Shown in pieces: positions 46,539 through 56,426 of a DNA stretch of 56,426 nucleotides. Where the stretch lies: the NCBI GenBank assembly GCA_021014945.1, contig MU266516.1, positions 1-56,426 on the forward strand. Reading direction: 5' to 3'. Below the pieces are notes generated by a model, which was given only the letters and a program-made list of their open reading frames with translations, was not told the origin of the DNA and ran no database searches. Made by a program: the position numbers and the translations under genes. The number at the start of each line of letters is the position of its first letter. Within the stretch, counting starts at the first letter, position 1. The stretch comes from Leucogyrophana mollusca. Its lineage: Eukaryota > Basidiomycota > Agaricomycetes > Boletales.

Positions 46539-46767
46539 AGGAGATGTACCCGGGCCTGAATCATACTAGCAATACATCAATACCTTCCGGAGAAGCGCTT
46601 CTAAGTCACAGTTCTGCCGCACAATTGACTACAAATGACTTCGACTCCTGAGTCTTGAATTGTCATCTCGACGATGAATCTGTCATCGATTAGATACTGA
46701 AAAAAATAGCTGGAGGGCAGGGTAGCCTATACAACATCTCCACACGACCTCAGCTACGTTCTCTGAA

Positions 46768-47341
46768 ATGAAACTGAAGGCTAAAAACAAGGAACCCAAG
46801 CTATCCTTCTCAAATGTTTTCGCAAAAAAGCCCAGTAACGAGGATCGCCAAAAGGCGGTGAAAGCGATGACAGACATATCTCGAGCTTTCGCATGGTCTG
46901 TCCATCGCTGGCCGATGGACAAGCGCATTGCCGAGTACAACACCAAAATCCACCTCCCGCGAACATACTTGTCGCGCAAAGGAGAAGATACACGGGGTGT
47001 TCGACAGGGCGCTGATCTCAATCAGCTGGTCCATCGCCACTATACGGATCTTTTGGATACAGAGAAGCACGGGGACTGGGTGAACTACGTTCACGATGAT
47101 AACGTCGTTTCAAGGCGGTAAGCAACAATAGTTGGAAGGCATGTCACTCCCTGACCATTTAAAAAGTCATGAATACCTCGGACCAGATCCACGAGTCGCT
47201 GGGTACTTTTTCGACGATGAAGGAGAGGTTCATATACGGTGGTGGGATGGCTTTTTGAAGGATCAGTGGATGGACAATCAAAAATGGACGCTAGATGTTA
47301 CGATGGATGCCTCAGGAAAGTGGGTAGTGAAGGAGGATTGA
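46768..47341 (+). pseudogene. Unrecognised ORF with a frame break
   Basis: ATG 46768 opens MKLKAKNKEPKLSFSNVFAK and runs to DWVNYVHDDNVVSRR before GTAAGC. The following protein-like stretch, LEGMSLPDHLKSHEYLGPDP to WVVKED and a TGA stop, is in another frame only 14 nt later. The 14 nt (GTAAGCAACAATAG) have splice ends but leave the frame wrong. Using an earlier GTGAAC donor makes a 53-nt in-frame intron but discards a protein-like segment. It may be a broken gene, a sequencing slip or unusual splicing. No family recognised. Confidence 0.4.
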
Positions 47342-47516
47342 GGATACTAGGATTAGAAATGGACGCGAGGCGGACACTTTACAATTACGCATGCCGCATT
47401 CCCAACCGTGGGGCGCAATGAAGCTGGGGTTTGACAAGATGCCTTCATGCAATGTGCTTTGACGTCTAAGATCGTAACTGTGGTGGAGGTGGAACCAGTA
47501 CTCTAAACATCGCGCT

Positions 47517-48700
47517 TTGGCTTTGTATTTAGTCGAAGGGGTCACAGAAGGGCTGCACAGCCACGTTTGCCCTTTGAAAAGGACTCGAGTCTGGAACGCC
47601 AAATTGCCTCGCCTCAAGTCCTCTTCAAAAAGCTTGAGCCAACATGCGGCAAACCTAATCCACCTCCAGGATCCTCCCGACTTTCACCCCGCCATCTACA
47701 AGCTCGCTGACAGGTAATACTGCGGAGCCTAATAACCCATCCCAGAATACGACTTGCATGTCATTGAATTGCCAGAATGGAGGCTGCCCAACTCGAGGCA
47801 ACGGTGATGGGCCCAAAGGCACTAGGTTCATGAAATGCGGCGGGTGCAAGAAGGTTTCATAGTGGGCCCTAATTCTGTTATGTTCTCATCGCACCTCTCA
47901 CAAATCGTATCTGCGTAGCTGCTCTAAAGACTGCCAGGTGGGTATTTTTTTTTAATCGACACATCCATTCAGAGTTCCAACGCTTAGACGCCCAGATCGC
48001 CCACTGGAAAACTCATAAACCAATCTGTAAGGAGCTTAAACGGAGCACCGTCATCCCTGACATGGACAATTATCTGCCACGTCTGGAAGAACTCAAACTC
48101 GCTTTCGAAGGACGTCATGCCCCACCAGAGCAGCGCCTCATTATCAGGGCTCTGACTGGAAAAGACCCTGATAGCAAAAAGGCCGCCGCGTTTGCCGCTG
48201 CTCTTGACATGCAGGACATCACTCGATACGCGGTCCGTTCTGCTCCAGACCTCGATCCCACATTCTAGACACTCAACCGCACACCTTTAGCTTGAAAAGT
48301 TTCTAGAGACAGGCGACAAGGGCGCTGTCGTGTTCAATATCAAGTACCCATACATGGATACACCGACCTTTTCTCGGTTGTTTTGGATCCCACGCCAGGC
48401 CTTTGTTTCGTCTTTGCATCCCACTATTCCCAAACGCGTGACTGAATAGTAAGCCCTTCGATTAATCCACCTGCTCAAACTTGCTAAGTATGATCTACCA
48501 GCGATCCCGCCAAGAATTGCTGTGTCATGCTCATGCTGCCCTCATCAGACTATCGTTCAGCTCAGGTCTGGAGCACTACAGTATTATACAGTCTTCCGCG
48601 TAATTATCCTCTATGGAACGACGTGCGTGAACTGAAGCAGGACTGGGAGGAGAATATGCGTGTCTGGGAGAAGGAAGGACTGTTGACTCCCCACCCGTAA
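47517..48700 (+). CDS. MYND-type zinc-finger protein
   Basis: The finger is spread over exons: NCQNGGCP ... FMKCGGCKKVS | YCSKDCQ | IAHWKTHKPICKEL, with introns 47862-47918 and 47938-47995. It gives the MYND pattern ending W-x2-H-x3-C, which binds two zincs and usually mediates protein-protein contact. Downstream exons read YLPRLEELKLAFEGRH, then (after an intron starting GTCCGT) LEKFLETGDKGAVVFNIKYP, RLFWIPRQAF, and after another intron YDPAKNCCVMLMLPSSDYRS to the TAA at 48698-48700. The 5' part is uncertain: an open stretch from about 47517 (YLVEGVTEGLHSH) should belong, but its donor phase does not fit the finger exon. Function unknown. Confidence 0.65.
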
Positions 48701-49284
48701 TTTATCATTTTTTTGGTGAGTCGTGCTACCTTGTGCGTGATATTTGTTCAATTAACCTGGTGATATCCAATTGTGAAGATGTATACTTACCCAAGGCTTA
48801 TTCTGTTGACGAGGCTATTGTTCCAGTAGTCCGTAAGATTCTTGCTAGCAAACGAAATCCTAACCCAAGATGGGTCCCCTTCCATGGCGCGATGTGTCTC
48901 GTCGATCTTGTTCGCAGCAGCATCCTCAAGTAGTCCAGGTTCATACCCGAGGATTGATCTGCGACGGGGCTATTCCAGATACTCTTTCCATGCTGATCTG
49001 CTGAACGGTAATACCTATACACTTATCGTCACACGGTATTCGCGCTGAACAATCGCTGGTACGAACGTCCACAACGCTGGAGGGACCCTTTTGAGTATAG
49101 TTTTGGGATCAAATGATTGTTGTCGTGCGTGAGGCAAAAGATACCTGGCACCGCTCCCGTCGGCTGGGCAGACCTTTGAATGGTAATTCCGTGCACAACC
49201 ACGATTCAATTTTGTCCCCCAACATCGCTCACTGTTGGCTCAGAGTAAGCTCGAGAGATTGTGACGCTAACCACTTCTCATAGT
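48701..49284. other. Intergenic region
   Basis: Between the MYND gene and its decayed copy. A short plus-strand frame (YSVDEAIVPVVRKILASKR, about 48795-48855) looks protein-like and may be another remnant. Nothing else seen. Confidence 0.35.
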
Positions 49285-49745
49285 TCCAGATGCAATGTCA
49301 AGTTGTAGACTGCCCGGGACCGTCTCTCTTGTTCAAAGCGTAGCGACGCAAAAGATGGCTCAGGGGGTATTCGATGAAGTGCGGTAGGCGCACGAAAGTT
49401 GCGTAGTAAGTACCGCTGATGAAATATCGCGGCAGCTGCTCCAAAGAAACCCAGGTGCGTGATACTAGAATTGCGAGCTATCATCGGATACACCGTAGTT
49501 TTCAATATCAACTATCCTCTCATTGGGACCACGAAGGCAGTCCTACATCGTCTTTCTGGGTGCCGCAACAGTTCTCCACCAACATCTCGCATCTAGTTTT
49601 GCCGACAGTTCTGGAACCATAGTATGCTGCTCTGGTACCTCAATTCGTCCCAAGCAACTGAAGGTTGTTTCTTGCAGTGACCCGGAGAATACTTGCCTGG
49701 TCGTGCTCATGATGCCATCCTAGGATTTGCGTTCAGCCGAGGGAG
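49285..49745 (+). pseudogene. Decayed partial copy of the MYND gene
   Basis: Pieces match the gene at 47.5-48.7 kb in order. The finger start CQVVDCPGP matches CQNGGCP, and MKCGRRTKVA with CSKETQ matches MKCGGCKKVS with CSKDCQ. VFNINYP matches VFNIKYP, FWVPQQF matches FWIPRQAF, and DPENTCLVVLMMPS matches DPAKNCCVMLMLPSSD, where the copy has a TAG. The second cysteine pair of the finger is lost (CGR), frames shift, and the central region present in the parent is missing. A tandem duplicate that has lost function. Confidence 0.7.
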
Positions 49746-50053
49746 CAGGGTCGCGCCAGCCCTTAGGTGCCACATGTCGTGGTGAGTCTCAACATCTAGG
49801 CCAGTCTGTGCCCCTACTGAGAAACACTTTAGTGTTTTGGAGTACAATGTCATTACTACTGTACTAGTCCGTTATGCTTTTGTGAATTCGGAGGCCGAGA
49901 ACCCAGCCAGTCAGTCGAACCCTAACCCTAGAAAGGGGCCACTACAGGCTCGGGCCGTTCACCAAAGTTAATCCAGCCCCATGACCCCCATCAACTTCAT
50001 AGATTCACGTACATAAGGTCCTCTGACCGTCGATTCCGTCTCTCTCATTCACC
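49746..50053. other. Short intergenic stretch
   Basis: Contains the aldolase promoter and a two-unit CCCTAACCCTA at about 49920, too short to be a telomere remnant. Confidence 0.4.
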
Positions 50054-51126
50054 ATGACGAGTCACGCTCTCCTCCAAGCTTTTAAAGCCACAAAGCCAGC
50101 TTTCGGCGCCTGGATCACACTCCCTGGCGCCCTGAACGCTCGTGTAGTTGCACAATCAAGCCCCCACCTATCATGGGTCATGATTGACTGTGAACACGGT
50201 CTCACGTCGCTGAATCCCGGTGCGGCTGAGTCCATCCAGGCTATCACTGGGTTGGGGAGCAACGCTCCGAGCGCTCTGGTCAGAATACCCGCTACCGGCT
50301 TCAGTCAGAGCACTTCTTGGCAGATTAAGTATGCTTTGGACGCAGGTGCGAGAGGTGTACTTGTTCCTATGGTATGAAGATAATACGTCCTGCGAGATAC
50401 GTTCTTATCGATAGAATTGGCTGCGGTAGATCTCCACAGCGGAGAAAGCCAAGGAAGTCGTTTCTGACAGCCGTTTCCCTCCCGGTGGGAGACGTGGGTT
50501 TGGAAGTCCCTTCACGCACGGCCACTGGGGAATCACAGCAGCGGAATACCTCAAAGCCGCCAACGACCATGTCATTGTCATGATTCAGATCGAAACGAAG
50601 GAAGGGGTAGACAACGTAGAACAGATCGCTGCTGTTGATGGCATAGGTGAGTTTCCCACCGGTGATTGGTATATCCTGAAACCAGCTGATGAATTAATCC
50701 GTGTACCAAGATGTACTTTTCATCGGACCTTACGATCTTTCTCTGTGCCTCGGATACCCACCTCCATCTCCCGACCCCCACCCAGACGTTGAGGTGGTCA
50801 TCCAGAATATTTTGAAGGCTGCGCACAGCAAAGGAAAGAAGTGGTGCGTCTCTGATTTAGGCAACAAAAGCCATCGCTGAAGTTTCTGTTCTATACAGTG
50901 CCATATATTGCACGTCCGGAAAGCAGTCGCTTAAGCGAAGTCAAGAGGGCTTTGACATGGTAGGTCATACCGACGTGATCTGCAGATCATTTTCAAATTC
51001 CAACCATCATTCACCAACACGTTACAGATCAACGTCACTTCTGATTCTGGTGCGATGGCCGAGTCGTTGGCTTCCAATCTGGCTGCTGCAGTAGGCGGTG
51101 AATCGCAGACGGGATTCAGATACTAA
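50054..51126 (+). CDS. HpcH/HpaI-family aldolase
   Basis: Five exons (50054-50371, 50430-50646, 50711-50843, 50899-50959, 51028-51126) give 275 aa, phases closed. A metal-dependent class II aldolase of the HpcH/HpaI family, which splits or forms 2-keto acids from pyruvate and an aldehyde. Motifs: FGAWITLPGA, WVMIDCEHG, LVRIPA, DAGARGVLVPM, RRGFGSPFTHGHWG, VIVMIQIETKEG with a metal glutamate, and DVLFIGPYDLS with a metal aspartate. It has no signal peptide, so it is likely cytosolic. Sugar-acid degradation is the usual role in fungi; because it makes keto acids it might also feed the neighbouring cluster, but it is 5.4 kb beyond the isomerase with other genes between. Confidence 0.88.
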
Positions 51127-51347
51127 GCTGCCGAGGGGAAACAGTACAAACAACGAAACAAATATTCTTCTGAAGGACGTCACCTTCTACGATCTTGGCC
51201 CCAAAAGGATCATGCAAAACGATTTTGTATTAGTACAGCGAGAGAGATCTATAGTTAGATGGGGGCGAAACAAGGGTCCACAAATATTAAATAAATATGA
51301 ATCGAAGCCCAAACTGGACAATCCATTGACTAACTAAAACCCTTTCT

Positions 51348-52472
51348 TCAGTAACTAGTCGTCGACTCGGTTTGGTTGTTCGAGTCGAATTCGAAAGGCA
51401 AGAAAGCAGGCCCAGCCACAGTAACGCTGTCATCAACCTTGTTCGTGTCATTGACCAAAACAGCGAACACAACTCCTCGGAGTTCGGAGGGAATAGTGAC
51501 CGAGTTGTCACTCTCGACGGGGACAATGGTAGCCTCAAGTCCCCCAATGAATCCGACATAGAGACTGCCAGACGCGGTGGCGTTGTAGGTGATTTGGACG
51601 GTATCACCTGGCTTGGCGGTGGCAGGGAAGGTAAGCGCGGGGAATGCCTTGACGGGAAGCTTTATGTTGCTTGAGGGGCATTCTACGATGACACCGGAAG
51701 CGAGGGTGTATACTTGGTCCAAGGTAAGAGGGGACTGCATATTGCGGTCAGATAAGAGCGCGATAAAGAGAGATACAACACGAACATCGAAAGCGGTGTT
51801 CCAAGGGTTGGCATGCTGAATGGCCGAATTGATCCAGGCTGATTGTCTCGCCTCGACGGCCAGAATGGCAGCGGATGATGTGATCGCGTCCTGAAACACT
51901 TCAGCCTATAGTCGAAATGTTTGACAAGTCTTTGGCTTACGGTATTCTGGAGATAGTGCGCTGCGCCAGAGTATGCAGACACACCAACCGTCTCCAGCAT
52001 GAAACTGACCGCGGCGAAAGACTTAGGATCGGTGTCAGGGCTGAGGACAAAATACATAAACTTTGAGGCTCATTTACGGGGTATAAAAGGCTTACAAATT
52101 GTAGGTGCAGGGCTGAACGGCCTGGCTACCAAGGATATTTTCCAGGAACTCCACATGAGTAGACTCGTGCTGAGCGATTTGTTCCCAACGGCCACGAGCC
52201 CACTCGGGAAGGTTGTCGTTCAAAAAGTCTTGTTGAGAGTACTTTTGCAAGCCTTGAGTATAAAAGGCATTCTCGAGGTGCTCCAACGTCAAAGCAAAGT
52301 TCAGGATCTGAACCTCTGAAGACCGCAGGCCCGGGTGAGTGTTGAAAGGGACAACAAAAAATGAGTGAACTATACCAGTTGGTGTGGAACTATTGCCATC
52401 ATCACGCCGCGAGGGAATGGCATGCGTGGCGGCGGCAAGACAAAGGGCAGTCAAAGTAATGGCAGATTTCAT
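51348..52472 (-). CDS. Secreted Rds1-like ferritin-fold protein, copy 1
   Basis: Five exons (52472-52376, 52315-52096, 52040-51941, 51890-51786, 51734-51348) give 302 aa, phases closed. A signal peptide (ITLTALCLAAATHA) is followed by a ferritin-like four-helix domain (QILNFALTLEHLENAFYTQG, ARGRWEQIAQHESTHVEFLE, AAILAVEARQSAWINSA), then a beta-rich C-terminal domain (LPVKAFPALTFPATAKPGD, TVAGPAFLPFEFDS). EHLE, HESTH and EAR are the metal-type positions. The family includes Schizosaccharomyces Rds1, induced under nutrient and stress shifts; its biochemical role is unknown. Tandem partner at 53.3-54.4 kb. Confidence 0.88.
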
Positions 52473-53300
52473 CTTAAAAAATTACGGGCGAGGATGGAAG
52501 AAACGAACTGATTCGAAATAAGACGGAAGGAAGGCGAATGGAGGGGATAAGGAGGGCGACAATGACCTTTATACCCCCCATGATTGTATGTCAGCCCCTC
52601 GGTCTAATGTTAGCGAAACACACCGAATGAGTGGTTGAATAACGAGAAGGGTCAGCCACACAGCCCCAAACGCGTCGAAACAACGTCAGCCCCCTGCTAG
52701 GAGATAAATATTTGATTCCACTCAATTTGCTGGGCCCAATAGGAGTCCAGCGCTTCGAATCGATGGCATCGGGGCTTTTTTTTTAGGAGCACGTTGGAAA
52801 TCATATATGTTTCAAGATCTACGGCCTCAGCTGTTCAGTGATGCGGTGCAAGAGGAGTTTCAGCGCCCGACACTCTTTCCAACACACCTTCCTTTCCGAG
52901 CGTTGTGGCTGAACGCCCACAGCGTCGCTGAGAGAGGCGCCCTGTATTGTTGACAAAAGGCGGCCATGCTCACTGCCTTCGTTATGCGCTGAGTGCCGCA
53001 GCTGGGAGACCCGGCGCTTTATGGCGCGATACACAGCGAACCCGAGTTTCGGTTTCAGAGCCTAATACGACATGTCATTCCGCCAAATTGGAACCCATGA
53101 TCATGATGCAATACGGCCGAGGACCCGAATGTACGGCTTTATTAGGAATAGCCAACGAATCATCATTAGAAGTCAATGAGAAAGATAATGGAGCTCGCGA
53201 GGACACTAAACAAAGGAAGGTAGAAAAATGCAGAACAGCATGAAGGTAGTCAAATGAAAGTCCAGTAGTGGCGTAGTGCGAACACCTTGTTAATAACCAC
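52473..53300. other. Intergenic region between the Rds1-like pair
   Basis: 0.83 kb, upstream of copy 1 and downstream of copy 2. A TATA-like TTTATACC on the plus strand near 52569 would read GGTATAAA for copy 1 on the minus strand. No gene seen. Confidence 0.4.
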
Positions 53301-54402
53301 TTACACCATCATCTGGCCGTTTGAATCAAAGTCAAAGCTGAGGAATGCAGGCCCAGCGATAGTGACGTTGTCACTGGTCGCCTCCGCGTCCGAGGTTACA
53401 ATAGCGTAGACGACGCCCTCAAGACCAGAAGGCACAGCCACCTTATTGTCATTCAGCGGGACAATAGTAGAGCTCAGACCCGAGATAAAGGCAACAAAGA
53501 GGGGGTTAGAGGTGGATGCGGCTTTGTAGGATACGTCTGCGGTCGCCCCAGCCTTGACAGTGCCGGTGAACGTGAGGGCAGGGAAGGCCTTAACAGGGAG
53601 CGTGGGGTTGGATGATGGGCAGGACGAGATGACACTCGATGCAAGAGTATATATCTGGTTCAAGTCGAGAGGAGTCTGTGCGAAAGAGAGCCGTCAGCTG
53701 TAGCGTCCTAGTCTAAGTGAGAGAGGACAAACGTCAAAGGCAGTGTTCCAAGGGTTAGCTTTGAGGACAGCAGAGTTGACCCAGGCACCATGCCTCGCTT
53801 CGACAGCGAGGATAGCCGCAGCAGCGGTGAGAGTACCCTAGTGCATCCACGTGAGACCGTAAGTACGCAAAGCGTATTTAGAAAATACATACGTCCGACA
53901 GATACTGGGCGGCGCCAGAGTACGCAGATGTCCCAACGTTCTCGAGCAAGTAGCTAACGGCGGCGAACGACTTGGGGTCGGTGTCGGGGCTAGAGAAAAA
54001 TGGTTCACGTTAAGACGAGGTAGATGGCGTGAAACACATACAATTTGTATGTGCAGGGCTTGGTAGCCGCATCTCCGAGTGCCGTTTGGAGGAACGAGAC
54101 GTGCGTGGCCTCATGAGCAGCGATCTCGGACCATCTTCCACGTGCAAAGTCGGGGAGTCCAGCATTGACAAAGTCCTGTTGGCTATATTTCTGGAGGCCC
54201 TGCGCGTAGAAAGCGTTCTCGAGATGCTCTAGGGTCAACGCATAGTTCAAGATCTGAACAGCTGTACGAACGGCAGGCAGTAAGCGACCTATGTGCGACG
54301 CGACTTCAACATAGCCATACCTGTCGGAGCGGCGTCGCGCTTGGTGGGGACGGCGTGTACGGCGGCAATGCAGAAACCAGTGAAGGCGACAGAGAACTTC
54401 AT
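53301..54402 (-). CDS. Secreted Rds1-like ferritin-fold protein, copy 2
   Basis: Five exons (54402-54321, 54261-54042, 53989-53893, 53837-53733, 53675-53301) give 292 aa, phases closed. All four intron positions and phases are the same as in copy 1, and exons 2 and 4 have equal lengths (220 and 105 nt). Signal peptide (SVAFTGFCIAAVHA); domain motifs QILNYALTLEHLENAFYAQG, RWSEIAAHEATHVSFLQ, AAILAVEARHGAWVNSA; C-terminal domain LPVKAFPALTFTGTVKAG and TIAGPAFLSFDFDS. A clear tandem duplication, with divergence spread over both domains, so not recent. Confidence 0.88.
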
Positions 54403-56426
54403 AGTGCGAGGTGGGCTGAGAAAGGGGAGGAGGTGTATGGATGGTGGAAGTGGGAAGGAGCGGATGAAGGAAAATAAACCAACTTTTTGGAATCTTTTAT
54501 ACCTGACTAGGGAGATTAGCGGGGGCGCATCCTTTGCGTTCAGAGTTCCTGGTGGAATTCTTTCTAGCACGCCCTTGTGTAATCTTTGCTCTGGGCTGGA
54601 GCGGGCATCTCGGGCGAGTCTTCGAGGAGCGGTCACGTGTATCTGTACTTGTCGATCATGCTGGTGCACCTGCTGACGAAGTGACGTCTTATAAACCTCG
54701 GCTGGAAAAAGTAGTCTAGCACGTCTAACACTCACATAAGCTCGACGGTTATGTTGGCATTAATTATCTCACCTCAACAGGACCAGCAAAATTGATCTAT
54801 CGCAGCAGAAGGCTTCACCAGCGGCGAACGGGGTAATTGCTCTCGGGATACCTCGCCATTGTCCCGGTCACCAAAAGCAACCCGCAGCATGAAAAGTCGT
54901 ACCACCCTGTCGGTTTATTTTCATGGCGTCATACCTGCGAGTGTTGACATGTCGATGCCCCACCCTAGCGGCCAGTTGATCAACGAAGAACTCGTCAGAT
55001 ATGTCGCTTGCATCAAATCGGACAGCGGGGTTAGTGTAATTTCATGGACGCAATGGAGCTCAGGCACCTCCACCTCGGGACCTGATTTATGTTTCCACCA
55101 TGACCAGGATGTCAGCGCAGAATTGGCACAGGGCTCCGACACAGTCGCAGGATGCAGGAAAAGCCGCAGGAAGCTCGTCAAGAACGGAATAGATCGAGCT
55201 TCCGCGTGATTCCATCCGACGGCCCTTCAAACGTCATCCGAGGCCGACGGAATAGCCATGATACGATCTTCTCGATGCCGTGGACAACTAATTCTTCGAA
55301 CACATGTCAAAAGAAAACACGAACGAACTGATAGTGGAGGTTCGGACAGTCATATCTGATGCGGCCGCAGTGGACTGATCGAGCCTCTCGCAGTCAAAAG
55401 TGAAATTACTACCAAAATTCGAAGGGTAGGATCTGGATATCCGAGGTCAAATTGAGTCACAAGGAATACCTAGACATATCACCTAGAATGTTTGCGTTCA
55501 GATTGGTCTTTTGAGCAAGAAATCTTGTGGATACCGGCAGCGTTGATTCGTTCTAAACTCGATCTCAAGTATGGAAACGACTTGAAGCTACCTGTTGCTG
55601 CGAGGGCTTAATGTCCATTGGCCTACCCAGCGTTCTGCAGCGCGACAGAATAATCGTCACCGGTTACGTTCATGTACTTCGGGTAGCAAACGCGCATGCT
55701 GTTCATTTCTGAAGGAAAATAAACACAAGGAGCTGGGGGAGCCGATATAAGTTCTTGAGTATACCCCCAGTACACTATAGTCACGAACCTTGTGAGACCA
55801 TTCGCAGAACAGACTTTGGGATGCATTAACTGCCCAAAGGAATAGAGTATAATAGGTGGGGGAAAGTTTACATCCCCCAGGGCCCCTTCGACGCTGCAAA
55901 CACGGCATGATATGGGGATGTCTTGTAGGGTGCACTAGAAGCTACCAATGCATCTTCACTTTTTTTTGGCCAACCAAGCTAGTCGATGGAGTCCATGTCA
56001 AGTAGGTAACAGACTGTCCACGTCCAGTTCGTATTTCGAATGGCGAGCGAAGATTCATCGCTCGCCGGTTCGTTACCGTGACCATCAGTGGTCTCGAATC
56101 ATTGAGCTACAGTTATGGACAGCCGAGTGAAACACAAAATTGAAGATTGGCTGATTTCTCCACAACTACCTAGAATTAGAGATCAAATTCAACGGCACTA
56201 TGACCACAGACATCCCAGAGTTCTGGGACACAATTGCTTGGAGAAAATATGCAGTTGTTGATGCATAGCAGCAAAAACATTCGGGAGGTGGTTTTGTGAG
56301 GGCTTACCATCGTGTGAAACAGTGCCCAAAACCTATTGTAGGGTTAACATTTATCTTATCAGTTTAGGCTTATCTAGAGGTAAACTGGTGGTGCATTCGA
56401 TGATTTCACAGCGGCCACGGCCGTAC
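54403..56426. other. Gene-poor right edge
   Basis: 2 kb with no recognisable domain, splice chain or RNA gene. A TATA-like TTTTATACC near 54497 (minus reading GGTATAAAA) probably belongs to Rds1-like copy 2. The 117-codon frame at 54859-55209 has no support. Confidence 0.45.

Noticed and set aside
49920..49935. Telomere-like CCCTAACCCTA
   Set aside because: Only about two repeat units, inside ordinary intergenic DNA.
52780..52790. Poly-T tract near Rds1-like copy 1
   Set aside because: Short homopolymer; no flanking duplication or element to suggest a retroposed tail.
54859..55209. 117-codon plus-strand open frame
   Set aside because: Composition not protein-like, no domain, no splice signals; likely chance.
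1..56426. tRNA, rRNA, CRISPR, LTR or DNA transposon
   Set aside because: Reading both strands I found no conserved tRNA arms, no regular spacer-repeat array, no terminal repeats and no transposase or reverse-transcriptase motifs. A covariance-model and repeat search could still find weak cases.

Overview
The window is 56.4 kb of nuclear DNA from a filamentous basidiomycete, most likely a mushroom-forming agaricomycete. The evidence is: dense genes on both strands, many short introns of about 45-75 nt with GT..AG ends, a fused fungal-type LeuC-LeuD isomerase, a DUF6534 membrane protein, a GRGGxGN-repeat (DUF3602) protein and paired Rds1-like secreted proteins. I saw no tRNA, rRNA, CRISPR array, intact transposon or virus. 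All gene models were spliced by hand from frame continuity and splice sites; where I say the phases close, exon lengths add up to a whole number of codons.

Left part (1-25 kb), mostly housekeeping: a cytochrome P450 (1996-3575, +), an MBD4-like DNA glycosylase (4940-6488, -), a DUF6534 membrane protein (7139-9112, -), an INO80-complex Ies2-like subunit (9644-11013, -), a small tail-type membrane protein (11141-11509, +), cystathionine gamma-lyase (12383-13831, -), an FHA/coiled-coil/tail-anchored SLMAP-type protein (14464-17048, -), a poor region with a possible unknown gene (17.5-18.5 kb), a DUF3602 protein (20056-21103, +), a secreted M28 leucine aminopeptidase (22154-23728, +) and an APH-fold kinase (23835-24988, -).

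Middle part (26.6-44.6 kb), the most interesting: a second P450 of a different family, a ToxD-like medium-chain reductase, a short-chain dehydrogenase, a BioF-type alpha-oxoamine synthase, a glutamine-synthetase-like gamma-glutamyl ligase, a 2-isopropylmalate synthase (IPMS) with altered keto-acid pocket residues, and a 3-isopropylmalate isomerase. Seven metabolic genes sit with no housekeeping gene among them. I infer a candidate biosynthetic cluster that lengthens an alpha-keto acid, condenses it through a PLP enzyme, and may cap an amine as a gamma-glutamyl amide. No polyketide or peptide synthetase core is present, so common cluster finders could miss it. The alternative, that IPMS and isomerase are simply the leucine genes, is stated in the findings.

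Right part (45-56 kb): a probable mitochondrial protein, an unrecognised ORF with a frame break, a MYND zinc-finger gene with a decayed partial copy 0.6 kb downstream, a HpcH/HpaI-family aldolase, and a tandem pair of Rds1-like ferritin-fold secreted proteins. The last 2 kb hold nothing I can support.
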